DNA of 64,000 nucleotides from Fen-1301 sp963786395 (GTDB taxonomy: Bacteria > Bacteroidota > Ignavibacteria > Ignavibacteriales > Ignavibacteriaceae). The stretch is taken from the NCBI GenBank assembly GCA_963786395.1, contig CAWAZD010000009.1:124001-188000 (forward strand), written 5' to 3'. Under the pieces are notes generated by a model, which did not search any database, was not told where the DNA came from, and worked only from the letters and a program-made list of their open reading frames with translations. Both the position numbers and the translations under genes were made by a program. Shown here piece by piece: positions 9,989-19,968 of this stretch (its first letter is position 1; every line of letters starts with the position of its first letter).

Positions 9989-10297
9989 AGTCTAATTAAT
10001 ATTTTTATTTAATCAAATAGCATAGAGAATATTGTGCCACCAGATATCTTTGTTTTTAGATGATTTTCTATCTCGTATTGATACACAACAGGTAAAATCT
10101 ACTCAAGATAAGTAAATTTATAGTAAATGTGATACAATTTTACTTCTATCCTTTAGCACATACTAAATATAACAAATCACAAATAATAAAGAAACTCTAT
10201 TATAGATGATCATTTGTTAACGAAATAGTGACGGGGGAAATGTCAGAACATAGAAATTTTATGTTTATTGGCTGAATAAAATCACAAAGGAGTTATT
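9989..10297. other. Intergenic region between pilin-like operon and small ORF
   Basis: 309 AT-rich bases between divergent genes. It must hold promoters for both sides, but I could not assign boxes with confidence. No open frame with a plausible start, RNA gene or repeat is seen. AAAGGAG at about 10286-10292 is the ribosome binding site of the next gene. Confidence 0.4.
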
Positions 10298-10591
10298 ATG
10301 TATTTGATAAGGAATGTTTTTCAGACAAAACCAGGTAAAGCTAAAGAACTTGTTACTAAATTCAAAGAAGCCTCCAGGTATATGCAGAGAGAAGGGGTTG
10401 TGAAAACAAGAATAATGACAGATGTTGTTTCTGGTTTCTGGACTGTTGTTTCGGAATTTGAAGTTCCCGATTTATCTAACTGGGAAAAGATGAATACTTC
10501 AAATGTAAGCCCTGAAATAAGAGATGCAATGAAGGATTACATGACACTAGTTGAAAGCGGTTACAGAGAAATTTTCAAAATAGAAGAATAA
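10298..10591 (+). CDS. Small ABM-like (dimeric alpha/beta barrel) protein
   Basis: 97 residues with a good ribosome binding site (AAAGGAG, about 6 bases before the ATG). The pattern of a beta strand (MYLIRNVFQTKPGKAKELVTKFKEAS), a helix and a second strand pair containing FWTVVSEFEV resembles dimeric alpha/beta-barrel proteins of the antibiotic-biosynthesis-monooxygenase or NIPSNAP type. The helix after VPDLSNWEKM and the final YREIFKIEE also fit. No catalytic residue can be named. It stands alone, with a repeat-bearing gap downstream. Confidence 0.5.
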   Translation: MYLIRNVFQTKPGKAKELVTKFKEASRYMQREGVVKTRIMTDVVSGFWTVVSEFEVPDLSNWEKMNTSNVSPEIRDAMKDYMTLVESGYREIFKIEE

Positions 10592-10639
10592 TTATTCTTA
10601 GGGAACAATAAAGGTTTGCCTAATTGAAAATGAAATGGC

Positions 10640-10730
10640 ATTATTACTGTTATTCTGAACGGAATGTAGTGGAGTGAAGAATCTCCTCCTTGTTATTAGG
10701 AGCAAAGTGAAGAATCTGCATTTCCGAATG
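10640..10730. repeat. Dispersed GAAGAATCTCCTCC-type intergenic repeat
   Basis: The gap after the ABM-like gene contains GAAGAATCTCCTCC at 10676-10689 and a second AGTGAAGAATCT copy about 30 bases later. The same core recurs near 47864-47878 and 63603-63616 in other gaps, where it is joined to a CCCAGGC hairpin. It looks like a non-coding dispersed repeat; function unknown. Confidence 0.5.
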
Positions 10731-10771
10731 AAAGATTAATTACTTTTTATACGAATAGGAGATGCCTTTAG

Positions 10772-12394
10772 TTATGAGGTCATAATTTTTTTAAATATTA
10801 CAATAAACTTACTTCCAACCCCTTTTTGGGATTCAGCTTTTATTGAAGCGCCATTTAAATCGCAATATTTTTTTACCAGAGATAATCCCAACCCATTGCC
10901 TTCAAATCTCCTTGAGTAACCTCTTTCTTCCTGCATAAATGGTTCAAACAGTTTGCCCAAAAATTCTTCTGAAATTCCTATCCCCGTATCTTCAACACTG
11001 ACAATTATATTATTATCATTAACATCAATACACAGTGCAATACTTCCAAACATCGTATATTTAATTGCGTTTTCCATCAGGTTCACAAATGTTTGGTAAA
11101 CACTATATTTGTCACCTCTAATCTTCACGTCAGAAACATTACAATTAAATTTAAACTCCAAACCTTTGTCTTTTATAAGCTTTTTATAATCGTGCCGAAT
11201 TTTATCAATAATTTCTTCAATCAATCCGAATTCGGAAAAAGTAGGCTCATAAGTTCCGGTCTGCATTTCCGAGGCATTTATTACAAGGTCAACAGTTCTT
11301 AAAAGTCTGTTTCCGGCAGCTTCAATAAATTTAAAATAATCAAGAGACTCAGAATTTGTTTTTTCTATTAAGTCAGTTTTAATGATTTCACTAAAACTTA
11401 AAATAACATTCAAGGGTGACCTGATTTCATGTGATATTTGGGCCAGGAATTCGGATTTTAGTTTGTTAGATTTTTCTGCTTTTTCCTTAGCTGCTATCAC
11501 TTCCAAATAGGCTTTTTCTAATTGATTAGTTTTTTCCTTCACTTTGCGACGCAGAAAAATATTTAATAAAACCAGAAGAGTGACTATAATCCCTACGATC
11601 AAAAAAGAATAAATAATATAACGAATATAGAAAGGTGGGGGGATCATTGTGCCTAACCATTTTTTCTCAATGCTTTCCTTTTCATCATCTGAAATTTTAG
11701 AGAAGCCGTCATTTATAATTTTCAGCAGTTCTGTTTGTCCTTTCTTAACGGCTCTGTGAAATTCACCCGAATAAAGAGTAAAAGAATAATGGAATTCGTT
11801 TTCCAGATTATCCTTATATAGATAATAAAGTGCCGGAGGTTTATCTATACAGAATACCCTTACATCGCCATTCGCTGCGGCTTTAATAATTGCTTCGTAA
11901 TTATCGTATTCTTTTAAAGTTGCTATACCATACTGTTTGAATAAATCGATGCAGGCATCCCCTCTTTTTACTCCTATGGTAAAACCGCGGATAGTTCTTA
12001 AGTCAGTAATTCCGCTTAATGTTTTGTGAAAAAATACAGGCACATCAATTTTAGCATAGGGAGACGTAAATTCAAATATTTTAGACCGTTCTTCATTATA
12101 AAAAACAGTTTCTAAAACATCAGCCTTTCCTTCAATCATATAATTGTATGCTTTTCCCCAGTCCATTCCCATAATATTAGCATGTATGCCGGTTTTTGAT
12201 TCCCAAAGTTTCCATTCGTCAACTATAATACCCTGAAGATCGCCTTTTTCGTTTCGGAAAACATATGGTGGATAATTATCATCGGAGACTATATTTATTG
12301 AACTTATATTCCCCTGCGAAAACCCAGGGTTTGCATAAATTGAAAAGAAGCAAATAATTAGCAATAAGAGCTTATTCACAATTATCCTAAACAT
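10772..12394 (-). CDS. Sensor histidine kinase with periplasmic solute-binding domain
   Basis: 540 residues. A signal-like hydrophobic start is followed by a type 3 solute-binding domain (about 35-260; NYPPYVFRNEKGDLQGIIVDEW is the classic opening), then one membrane helix (about 268-290), a short coiled coil and the kinase core. His322 in the H-box SHEIRSPL is the phospho-acceptor; the ATPase domain has an N-box (NLMENAIKYT), G1 (VEDTGIGI) and G2 (GNGLGLSLVKK). It should sense a small periplasmic amino-acid-like ligand and signal inward. No response regulator is adjacent. Its C-terminal half is closely similar to the kinase at 18739-19968, so the two are probably paralogues. Confidence 0.9.
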   Translation of the reverse strand: MFRIIVNKLLLLIICFFSIYANPGFSQGNISSINIVSDDNYPPYVFRNEKGDLQGIIVDEWKLWESKTGIHANIMGMDWGKAYNYMIEGKADVLETVFYNEERSKIFEFTSPYAKIDVPVFFHKTLSGITDLRTIRGFTIGVKRGDACIDLFKQYGIATLKEYDNYEAIIKAAANGDVRVFCIDKPPALYYLYKDNLENEFHYSFTLYSGEFHRAVKKGQTELLKIINDGFSKISDDEKESIEKKWLGTMIPPPFYIRYIIYSFLIVGIIVTLLVLLNIFLRRKVKEKTNQLEKAYLEVIAAKEKAEKSNKLKSEFLAQISHEIRSPLNVILSFSEIIKTDLIEKTNSESLDYFKFIEAAGNRLLRTVDLVINASEMQTGTYEPTFSEFGLIEEIIDKIRHDYKKLIKDKGLEFKFNCNVSDVKIRGDKYSVYQTFVNLMENAIKYTMFGSIALCIDVNDNNIIVSVEDTGIGISEEFLGKLFEPFMQEERGYSRRFEGNGLGLSLVKKYCDLNGASIKAESQKGVGSKFIVIFKKIMTS

Positions 12395-12539
12395 TTAATA
12401 AATACTTATTCATAATTTAACACATAATTATTAATTTCCAACCACGACTAAACCCCACTTATCAAAATAAATATTAACAAAATACCGGACAAAATATATT
12501 TTACTATATATTTCGGTGGTAATAATTGAGATATATGGA

Positions 12540-13152
12540 ATGATTCAGTACGTGGTATTTGGAATTACATATGCATTTGCCGCTGTAGTACAGCCGGGAC
12601 CATTTCAGGTGTTCCTGCTGAACCAGGTTTTAAGTAAAGGATGGAAAAAGACATTACCTGCTGCGTTTGGACCTCTTATAAGTGACGTCCCTGTCTTTAT
12701 AATTACTCTTTTTCTTCTTAATAATTTCCCCCACAAAGTAATATCGATTCTGCAGGCTGCCGGAGGACTGTTCCTACTTTATCTTGCTTTCAACTCATAC
12801 AAAACGTGGAAATATTTTAATCCCGAACAATCAATTGAATTGCATTCAGGACAAACTACACTTATGAAAGCAGTTATAGTAAATCTGCTTAACCCGAATC
12901 CTTACATCGGATGGAGCCTGATTTTAGGACCCATATTCCTTAAAGGATGGCATGATGACTCCGGCAAACGGTATTGCTCTGGTGGTTTCATTTTATGTCA
13001 TTTTGGTTTCAGGTATGATTGTTACAATTATAATTTTTGGAACAACAGGCAGATTAAGCGCAAAGGTAAATAAAGGATTGATTGGAATATCAGCAATCGC
13101 TTTAGCATGCTTCGGTATATACGAATTAATAGTTGGATTGGTTACTCTGTGA
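12540..13152 (+). pseudogene. LysE-family exporter, one-base frameshift
   Basis: Two frames form one LysE/RhtB-type amino-acid exporter of about 203 residues. The first (ATG at 12540; an upstream GTG at 12516 is possible but less likely) gives FAAVVQPGPFQVFLL, the family's N-terminal PGP motif, through NLLNPNPYIGW, matching the conserved NxxNPK-like motif. The second frame (from about 12952) gives MTPANGIALVVSFYV to the end with three more membrane helices. The shift is near 12953-12958 in GGCATGATGACT, where removing one base joins FLKGWH to MTPANG. Six membrane helices are predicted in all. Expected role: efflux of amino acids or similar small solutes across the inner membrane. Confidence 0.8.
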
Positions 13153-13194
13153 ATGGCATTAAATAAGCTTATATTAATTTAAAGTGAAAAGAAT

Positions 13195-13990
13195 ATGTTG
13201 TTGAAATACATTACGACTAAATTATTACTCCTGGTAATAATTCCGATTATATTCTTACACCCCCAGAGTTTTGTGGGTGCGGGTTTTGGCGGTTCCGACT
13301 TCCATATTTCAGACGAACATGCCTCACCGATGTTTTTCCGGAGCATCGGCATTGCTCCAGTGGTTCAGTTTATTTATGTGGGAGAAAACGGGATCCACAA
13401 TTTCGAGGCTTCATACTATAACAACAATCTTTTAAGTTTTAACAGTAATTTTAATACTGCAAGCTGGAGGGGAAAAATTAAATATAGTTATACTCATTTA
13501 GTTGCTAAACCGGAGGTTTTGGGTAAAGTAGTCAATTTATATGTCGGCGGTTCTATCAGCACATTTTATTGCAGGCAGAATTATTATTATTTGTATATAC
13601 CTGAAAATGCAAGTGCTATAGCTGATGTTTCATGGATCTGGAATCATTCTTTAGATCTTTCCCTTAATGGTATCTATAACATTGCTGAATAGAGAATTCA
13701 TCTCGGCGCAATTTGATATGCCGCTTATCAGCAATATTTCGCGCCCCCAATATTCCGCTAGTCTCGATTATAATTACACTGAGAATGTGTATAAAATAAA
13801 AATGTTCGGAACTACTGTTTTGTTCCCCGATTATTTCTCAATGGATGTCAGGTTAAATTACCAGCGTCCGCTATTGTGGAATATAAATGTGCAGTTCAGC
13901 TATGAATTCTACTACTCATATTATAGCAAACCATCGGTCATTAAGATGTATAGTAATAATTTCCGTGGTGGTTTGTTTTATTGTTTCTAA
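13195..13990 (+). pseudogene. Outer-membrane beta-barrel-like protein, frameshifted
   Basis: A signal peptide (hydrophobic residues 9-24) is followed by alternating aromatic and polar strands (NFEASYYNNNLLSFN, VNLYVGGSISTFYC, SASLDYNY, MDVRLNYQRPLLW, VQFSYEFYYSYY), typical of a small outer-membrane barrel. The first frame ends at a TAG at 13690-13692; the second frame runs from about 13667 to 13990 and continues the same strand pattern. A one-base change near 13683 joins them into about 264 residues. I do not recognise the family. It sits 8 bases or so upstream of the S41 peptidase lipoprotein gene and is probably transcribed with it. Confidence 0.6.
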
Positions 13991-14000
13991 GAGGATCCAA

Positions 14001-15074
14001 ATGAAAAAGTTAATATTGTCATTACTAATCGTACCGTTGTTGCTGATAGCTGGTTGTGAGAAAACACTGCTAGGCCCTGAACCGGATAATACTCCTCAAA
14101 GTAATCTGGATATCATATGGAAAACATTAGATGAGAATTATGCTAACTTCCCTGCGAAGAATGTTAACTGGGATTCGGTACATCAGTTTTATAGTGCAGT
14201 GCTCAGAAATACTTCCAGGCCAAGCTTAACTCCCGTAACTCCAAATCAAGATCTTTGGGATATAACATGTGCCATGGTGTCTAATCTTGATGACGGGCAT
14301 CTGCATTTGTATAATGAAAACTTCACAAAGTTTTTTAACTCAAGCAGAATAGCATTACGAAAACCTGAAGATTTTAGTCTTGATTTAGTAAGGAGTAAAT
14401 ATCTTTCCTACGAAAAAATTGTCGGCTCAAATCAGATTCTCTATGGTAAAATAAAGAATACTAATTTCGGGTATATATACATCTCATCTTTTGGCAATCC
14501 TTCCGGGTCAGGTTCAGAGTGGGCTAATGATATTGATATAGCAGTTCAGGAATTAGCTGCTTCAGATGGAATTATAATAGATCTCAGGAATAACGGCGGC
14601 GGATTAGTAGTTTCATTAAAGACTATAGTTGCCGATTTTATTGACCGCGATATAAATTATTTTGACCAGCGTGCCAAGACTGGCCCCGGTCATAATGAAT
14701 TCAGTCCAATTATTCATCTTCTTGTCGGACCAACTCCTGGCAGACCTTCATATACAAAGAAGCTTGCTCTGTTAACAAATAGGTTTTCCGCAAGCGGATC
14801 CGAACATTTCACACAGATATTTAAAAGTCTGTCCTATGCTAAGCAGATAGGCGATACCACATTCGGTGCCTTTGGGGATATTATTAACACGGTTGAAATT
14901 CCAAACGGTTGGATACTTACATACCCATGTCGTTTTACTACCACTCCCGAAGGTAAATGTTATGAAGGAATTGGAATAGTTCCCGATATTCTTGCTGAAA
15001 ACACCAGGAGCGATATTTTAAACGGTCGTGATAATGCTATGAATGCAGCCCTGGTTTATCTTGCGGGGAAATAA
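14001..15074 (+). CDS. S41-family (tail-specific) peptidase lipoprotein
   Basis: 357 residues. The start is the ATG at 14001, preceded by GAGGAT; a longer open frame upstream overlaps the barrel gene and is not used. Residues 1-19 are a lipoprotein signal with lipobox IAGC (Cys19). The C-terminal half is the S41/Tsp catalytic domain: IIIDLRNNGGG, then NRFSASGSEHF with the nucleophilic Ser, then the Lys-region equivalent and GIGIVPDI. There is no obvious PDZ domain between the cap (NLDDGHLHLY) and the core, which is the C-terminal-processing-peptidase-like short form. It should act on extracytoplasmic proteins. Confidence 0.85.
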   Translation: MKKLILSLLIVPLLLIAGCEKTLLGPEPDNTPQSNLDIIWKTLDENYANFPAKNVNWDSVHQFYSAVLRNTSRPSLTPVTPNQDLWDITCAMVSNLDDGHLHLYNENFTKFFNSSRIALRKPEDFSLDLVRSKYLSYEKIVGSNQILYGKIKNTNFGYIYISSFGNPSGSGSEWANDIDIAVQELAASDGIIIDLRNNGGGLVVSLKTIVADFIDRDINYFDQRAKTGPGHNEFSPIIHLLVGPTPGRPSYTKKLALLTNRFSASGSEHFTQIFKSLSYAKQIGDTTFGAFGDIINTVEIPNGWILTYPCRFTTTPEGKCYEGIGIVPDILAENTRSDILNGRDNAMNAALVYLAGK

Positions 15075-15266
15075 TAGACTGTGGTGTTTAACGATGTTAA
15101 ATATCGTTTGGGCTTGTACTAATATCATTGAAGGAATCGTATAGGCATGGAATTGCGCATCAAACACGCACGAAATGCGCTCGATTTGCGATTAAAATAT
15201 TAAAATTTTTATATATTTAAGTATTAAAGTTATTATGTTTTCTTGAATTATAAAAAAGAGAAAATA

Positions 15267-15644
15267 ATGAACACTAATGAATATCTCCCCGGCTCTTGCA
15301 ACATCGGTAAAGAAGAAATAAATAAACGTCTACTGACTGGTGTAATTGGCCTGGTTTTGACCATCCTGGCCTGCATTCTCTTTTTCTACTTCGACATTTC
15401 CAAATGGTTACGCATCCTTATTTTTTTCCCGGTATCATTCTCTGCCGTTGGGTTTTTACAGGCTCGGATGCACTTCTGCGCTTATTTTGGTTTAGCCGGG
15501 ATCTTCAATTTTGATAAATTAGGAAAGTTCAGGAAAGTAGATAACCAGGAATATGTTGAGAAGGATAAGAAAAAAGCTAAACTAATTATATTTTACTCCA
15601 TTTTAATTGGACTCATTGCAGGAATACTAGCCGTAATTCTATAA
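15267..15644 (+). CDS. Small three-helix membrane protein, unknown function
   Basis: 125 residues, starting at ATG 15267 (AAGAGA upstream); an in-frame TTG at 15243 would add eight residues. Three hydrophobic segments are visible at about 28-50, 53-72 and 103-124. Between the second and third lies ARMHFCAYFGLAGIFNF, with a Cys-His pair that looks conserved, and a highly charged Lys-rich stretch. I recognise no family with certainty; similar small proteins occur in Bacteroidota-type genomes as hypothetical membrane proteins. It is convergent with the large kinase gene, 25 bases away. Confidence 0.6.
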   Translation: MNTNEYLPGSCNIGKEEINKRLLTGVIGLVLTILACILFFYFDISKWLRILIFFPVSFSAVGFLQARMHFCAYFGLAGIFNFDKLGKFRKVDNQEYVEKDKKKAKLIIFYSILIGLIAGILAVIL

Positions 15645-15669
15645 CCAAATCTTATTGTCATTACATTCC

Positions 15670-18600
15670 TTACCCTTCCGGCAGTGTAAAGAAAAATGTA
15701 CTACCAACATTTTCTTTACTCTCCACCCAGATTCTCCCACTGTGCTTCTCTACAAATTCTTTGCATAGTAACAAACCCAATCCCGAACTTGATTCACCCT
15801 CGGTGCCAGGCGAACTGACCTTTTCCTCAACCTTAAATAAGTTCTTAATATCTTTTTCGGATATGCCTACACCGGTATCTTTTACACAGATTTCCAGTGT
15901 GCCATCTCCTGTCCTTTTAGATTTAATTATTACCCGCCCGTCTCTTTTAGTAAACTTTACCGCATTTGATAATAAATTTCTAAGTATCGCGTCTAACATT
16001 TTTCCATCTGCAGTTACACTCTCACCGGACGGCATTTCATCTATGATTGTTATTCCTTTTTGTAAAGCTTTCTCATTAATTAGTATAATATTCTGGAAAA
16101 CCATTTCAGATATATTCTGTTTTTGAGGTGTAAAACTTATCATGCCTCTTTGCATTTGCGCCCATTCTAATAAATTCTCAATCAACTTATATAGGTTTGT
16201 TGCCGAATTATTCAGGGCTTTGTTGAATTGCAACAACTCAGCTTTGGAATATTCTTCATCACTCGTAGCCATAAGTTCTGTTAATCCGATAAATCCGTTA
16301 AATGGACTCTTCAAATCATGTGCTATTATTGAAAAGAATTTGTCCTTCTCTGCATTAATCTTGACCAGTTCTTCACTTCGCTTTTTTATTTCCTGTTCAG
16401 CCCGTATGCGTTCTGTAATATCCCTGAATGACCAAACGCGTCCTATCGTTCCATCTGGCATTTCTAATGGTGCTGAAAATCTTTCAAATACACGGCCGTT
16501 TTTAAATTTAAGCTGGTCTAAATCTTCTTCTGTCGAATTATGAAGTCTCTGTATTTTTGAAATAAACTCATCAGGATTTGTTAATTGTTCTTTTACATAT
16601 TTTAATAATATATTGTCATCTCCCGAATCGATAATTTCTTGCGGAATTGACCAAAGCTCTGCAAATCTCATGTTGGTTTTTATAATTCTTCCTTCGCTGT
16701 CTACTGCCAAAATACCATCAGCGGTTGACTCAAGAATTACGTTCAACTTTATCTCACTTTTCCTTAACTCCTCTTCTGCCAACTTTCGCTCAATAACAAC
16801 GGCTACCTCGTTTCCGACTGTTGAAAGAAATTTAACATCATTTTCAGAATAGGCATTATTGTCTTCATAGTGCTGTAGAACTAAAACACCGATTGTTCTA
16901 TTAGGAGTTTTTAATGGGATACCTATCCATGATGGTGAAGGTGAGCCTATCAATTCAACTTCATTCTTTTCTTTTAGGTGCTGGAATAATTCCGGAGTTA
17001 ATAATAATGGTTTACCGGTCCTGAATACGTATGCAGTGCAGCTTTTCCGCATTGCTGTTGGTTCCGGTGCCGAATCGAATTTGTCAACAAAATAAGGGAA
17101 ATTGAAAAGTTCAGTATTCGGATCATAAAGTGCTACAAAAAAATTATCCGCATAAATTACTTTTTTCATTGACAGATGTATTAACTTAAGTAAATCATTA
17201 AGATTGGAAGTCGATGTAACTCCTAAAGTAATTTCATACATCGTCTGATGTTCTAACTCCAGTTTTTTTCGTTCCGTTATATCTTTAACTATTACCAGGA
17301 TTGCCGTTTTATTCTGGTATACTATTGGAATTGGGGTAACCTCCGCTAAAACTATTTGCATATCATTAGTATAAAATCTTTCCTCTAATACGGATCCCGG
17401 AAGACCAGTCACAAGCATTTCCATCACACGTTTTTTGACGCCTTCTCTGTCATCCGGATGAACTAAATCAAATATTGATTTACCCAATAGGTCGCTTGCT
17501 TGTTTTACTCCATATGAAATTATTGCCGCCTGATTAACAAAAACTATCTTTCCTTCACTGTGAATGAAAATTGGATTCGGTGAATTCTCTACTATCGTTC
17601 TGTATTGATTTTCCGATTCACCAAGTTTCACTTCTAATTCGTGCTTCTCCTTCCAGTGTTTTGTCTCTTCAAAAGCAATTATTTTCAGCCGGTTACTGTG
17701 TGAAATAAAATATGAAGATCCCAAAAGCGTAATTACAATAATTCCGAATAGGATTAAAGTCTGATTTAAATTAACGTTTATAAAATTCGATACCTCGTCT
17801 AAAGGTATATTTATCGCAAGCTTCCATGTTATATTATCGGAGTATATAGTTGAGAAACTCGATAACTTAAGGGGATGATCCTTTATTTTATATCCTGTTG
17901 TACCAGACGAATTTGATAGTATTGTTTCTTCATATCTGAATGAATAGTGGCAATTATAGCAGGTCTTATCCAGATGATGGATATTATTCCTTACCATCTC
18001 CGGGTGGGCAGGATTGTACAAAAGAGTGCCGTCACCATCCATTACCCAAACACTTTCTTTTGTGGTAATTGCACTATCTACTTTGAAAAATGATTCAATT
18101 ATATTCTCCAAATCCGATACAAAAACAACCACTCCATTTATATTATCTTCCTGGCTTTCTTTTTTTGCATTTGCGGGAATTCCTCCACCTGTGTTATTCT
18201 TGCCATAAATTGGCGCGGCTATTAAAACACGAAATGTCTTATTATTATCCGGTTTCGAAATCCCTACGGGTAATTCTGTTGTAATGAGTGGCTTCAGCTT
18301 GTTTTCTAACCGGGTTACCCATTCGATTAGTCTTCTGCCGGAATATTTTAATGCCTCTTCATTTTTTTCGGTTGAATATATGATCGTCCCGTTTTTATCT
18401 AACACAGAAATTGATCGTATTTGATCTTTTTTTAAATAATCAAAATATTCCTGAACGGCGGCTGCTATTAAGTTTACATTACTATTCTTTAATGGGATAA
18501 GAGAAGAAAGTTTATTTATTGTTTGGGTATTATTCCGGAGGCTTGTTTCTATTTCTCTTGCTAATTGCTTTGTTAGTAATAGCTGTCTGGTTTGAAATCT

Positions 18601-18702
18601 TTCTACAACTTCTTTTTCAGTGGTATCATGAATTCTATATAGTAAAATAAATGATGCAATAGATATGAAGAAAAATATAACTAAAAGGAGTTTTGATCTC
18701 AT
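15670..18702 (-). CDS. Multi-domain sensor histidine kinase with periplasmic CxxCH heme motif
   Basis: 1010 residues. Order: membrane helix (about 5-24), a long periplasmic Cache-like sensor region (about 25-310) containing Cys248-Tyr-Asn-Cys251-His252, a c-type heme attachment motif, a second membrane helix (about 314-334), PAS (about 365-480), GAF (about 500-640), PAS (about 650-760), HisKA with His795 in IIAHDLKSPF, and a HATPase with N-box (NLLSNAVKFT), G1 (VKDTGVGI) and G2 (SSGLGLLLCKEF). It probably senses redox state or a gas through covalent heme and signals by phosphotransfer. No receiver domain or regulator is adjacent. It lies 36 bases after another kinase gene, so they are probably co-transcribed. 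Confidence 0.88.
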   Translation of the reverse strand: MRSKLLLVIFFFISIASFILLYRIHDTTEKEVVERFQTRQLLLTKQLAREIETSLRNNTQTINKLSSLIPLKNSNVNLIAAAVQEYFDYLKKDQIRSISVLDKNGTIIYSTEKNEEALKYSGRRLIEWVTRLENKLKPLITTELPVGISKPDNNKTFRVLIAAPIYGKNNTGGGIPANAKKESQEDNINGVVVFVSDLENIIESFFKVDSAITTKESVWVMDGDGTLLYNPAHPEMVRNNIHHLDKTCYNCHYSFRYEETILSNSSGTTGYKIKDHPLKLSSFSTIYSDNITWKLAINIPLDEVSNFINVNLNQTLILFGIIVITLLGSSYFISHSNRLKIIAFEETKHWKEKHELEVKLGESENQYRTIVENSPNPIFIHSEGKIVFVNQAAIISYGVKQASDLLGKSIFDLVHPDDREGVKKRVMEMLVTGLPGSVLEERFYTNDMQIVLAEVTPIPIVYQNKTAILVIVKDITERKKLELEHQTMYEITLGVTSTSNLNDLLKLIHLSMKKVIYADNFFVALYDPNTELFNFPYFVDKFDSAPEPTAMRKSCTAYVFRTGKPLLLTPELFQHLKEKNEVELIGSPSPSWIGIPLKTPNRTIGVLVLQHYEDNNAYSENDVKFLSTVGNEVAVVIERKLAEEELRKSEIKLNVILESTADGILAVDSEGRIIKTNMRFAELWSIPQEIIDSGDDNILLKYVKEQLTNPDEFISKIQRLHNSTEEDLDQLKFKNGRVFERFSAPLEMPDGTIGRVWSFRDITERIRAEQEIKKRSEELVKINAEKDKFFSIIAHDLKSPFNGFIGLTELMATSDEEYSKAELLQFNKALNNSATNLYKLIENLLEWAQMQRGMISFTPQKQNISEMVFQNIILINEKALQKGITIIDEMPSGESVTADGKMLDAILRNLLSNAVKFTKRDGRVIIKSKRTGDGTLEICVKDTGVGISEKDIKNLFKVEEKVSSPGTEGESSSGLGLLLCKEFVEKHSGRIWVESKENVGSTFFFTLPEG

Positions 18703-18738
18703 GATTGAATTTCTATATTTAGACTGGTTATTGTACTT

Positions 18739-19968
18739 TTAGATTTTATTAAGAGCAATGGTAAAGGTGGTTCCAATGCCTTCTTTGCTCTCAACTGAGA
18801 TTGTGGCATTATTAAGGACAAGCACTTTTTTAACCAAAGCTAATCCAAGACCAATTCCTTCATAGGCTCTTCCATATCCCATGTTTTCTTGCCGGTATGG
18901 CTCGAAAATACTATCCAGGTAATCTTTCCCTATCCCTATCCCTGTATCTTTTACTTCAAGAATAACTTCATTATTATTACCATCATTAAGGGTTACAGAA
19001 ATATATCCCTTTCTCGTAAATTTAATGGCGTTATCTAAAAGGTTAGAAATAACTAAAATTATAGAATATTCGTCTGCAATAATTGTTGGATCACTGCAAT
19101 TATTTTGCATTGTAAAGTTTAATGATTTAGATAAAAACATATTTTTGAATTCGTTAATCAAATCGGTACAGACTGTGGCAAGATTTAAATGCTTTTTGTT
19201 AACATTAAATTCTCCTACCTGTAAACGGGAATAGTTCAGGATCATATCAACAGTTCTTATTATTCGCCTGCTTGAATGGTCAACACCATCAAACAGCTCT
19301 TTGTTTTCTTCATTTATTTTATCGCTGAAAATCTCCCTGATTAAAGTCGTCATACCAATTATTCCGGTTAAAGGTGTCCTTATTTCGTGCGATATATTGG
19401 CAATAAATGCATCCTTTAATTTGTTTGCTTTCTCGGCAGTTTCTTTTGATCGAATTAATTCCTCTTCTACTTTTTTACGCTCGGTTATGTCCTGAATTGT
19501 TCCAAACATTGTTAAGATATTGCCATTGATATCAAAATCAACTTTACCTAAACCATGCACCCATCTGACTTCACCATCTGATTTTCGGATTATTCTATAT
19601 TCTTTATCAAATTGATTGTGTTTTGCTATAACATGATCTGTCAAATGAGCGGTCATCATCTCAACATCTTCAGGGTGTACAATGTCAATCCATCCCTTTA
19701 CACTTCTGCGATAATCTTTGTCGATTCCAAATATATGGTCCAGTACTTCGGAAGATTCCCAGAATCCGGAAATAAAATCAGTTTTATATGAACCGATAAA
19801 TGCTGCTCGCTGAGATTCTCTGAAGAAAAACTCACTCTCGCGCAGTGCTTTGTCTGCTTTATTGTGCTCATTATATTTTTCATGATCAATAATAATACTC
19901 TTATTCTCATGTTTCAACTTTACAAACTCTTTAAGGAGTTCCTTGTATGTTTTTGGATGATCAGCCAT
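18739..19968 (-). CDS. Cytoplasmic PAS-domain sensor histidine kinase
   Basis: 409 residues with no signal peptide or membrane helix. An N-terminal charged coiled coil (1-55) leads to a PAS_3-type fold with PAC (about 60-170; WIDIVHPEDVEMMTAHL, MFGTIQDITERKKVEEEL), then HisKA with His194 in ANISHEIRTPLTGIIGM, and an ATPase domain with VISNLLDNAIKFT, EVKDTGIGIG and GIGLGLALVKK. The C-terminal half strongly resembles the kinase at 10772-12394 (shared pattern FEP-QE-GY-R-EG-GLGL-LVKK). It is upstream in the same transcript as the heme-motif kinase. The ligand of the PAS domain cannot be inferred. Confidence 0.88.
   Translation of the reverse strand: MADHPKTYKELLKEFVKLKHENKSIIIDHEKYNEHNKADKALRESEFFFRESQRAAFIGSYKTDFISGFWESSEVLDHIFGIDKDYRRSVKGWIDIVHPEDVEMMTAHLTDHVIAKHNQFDKEYRIIRKSDGEVRWVHGLGKVDFDINGNILTMFGTIQDITERKKVEEELIRSKETAEKANKLKDAFIANISHEIRTPLTGIIGMTTLIREIFSDKINEENKELFDGVDHSSRRIIRTVDMILNYSRLQVGEFNVNKKHLNLATVCTDLINEFKNMFLSKSLNFTMQNNCSDPTIIADEYSIILVISNLLDNAIKFTRKGYISVTLNDGNNNEVILEVKDTGIGIGKDYLDSIFEPYRQENMGYGRAYEGIGLGLALVKKVLVLNNATISVESKEGIGTTFTIALNKI

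Noticed and set aside
13887..14000. Extended start of the S41 peptidase frame
   Set aside because: It overlaps the barrel gene and lies before GAGGAT and a clean lipoprotein signal at 14001.
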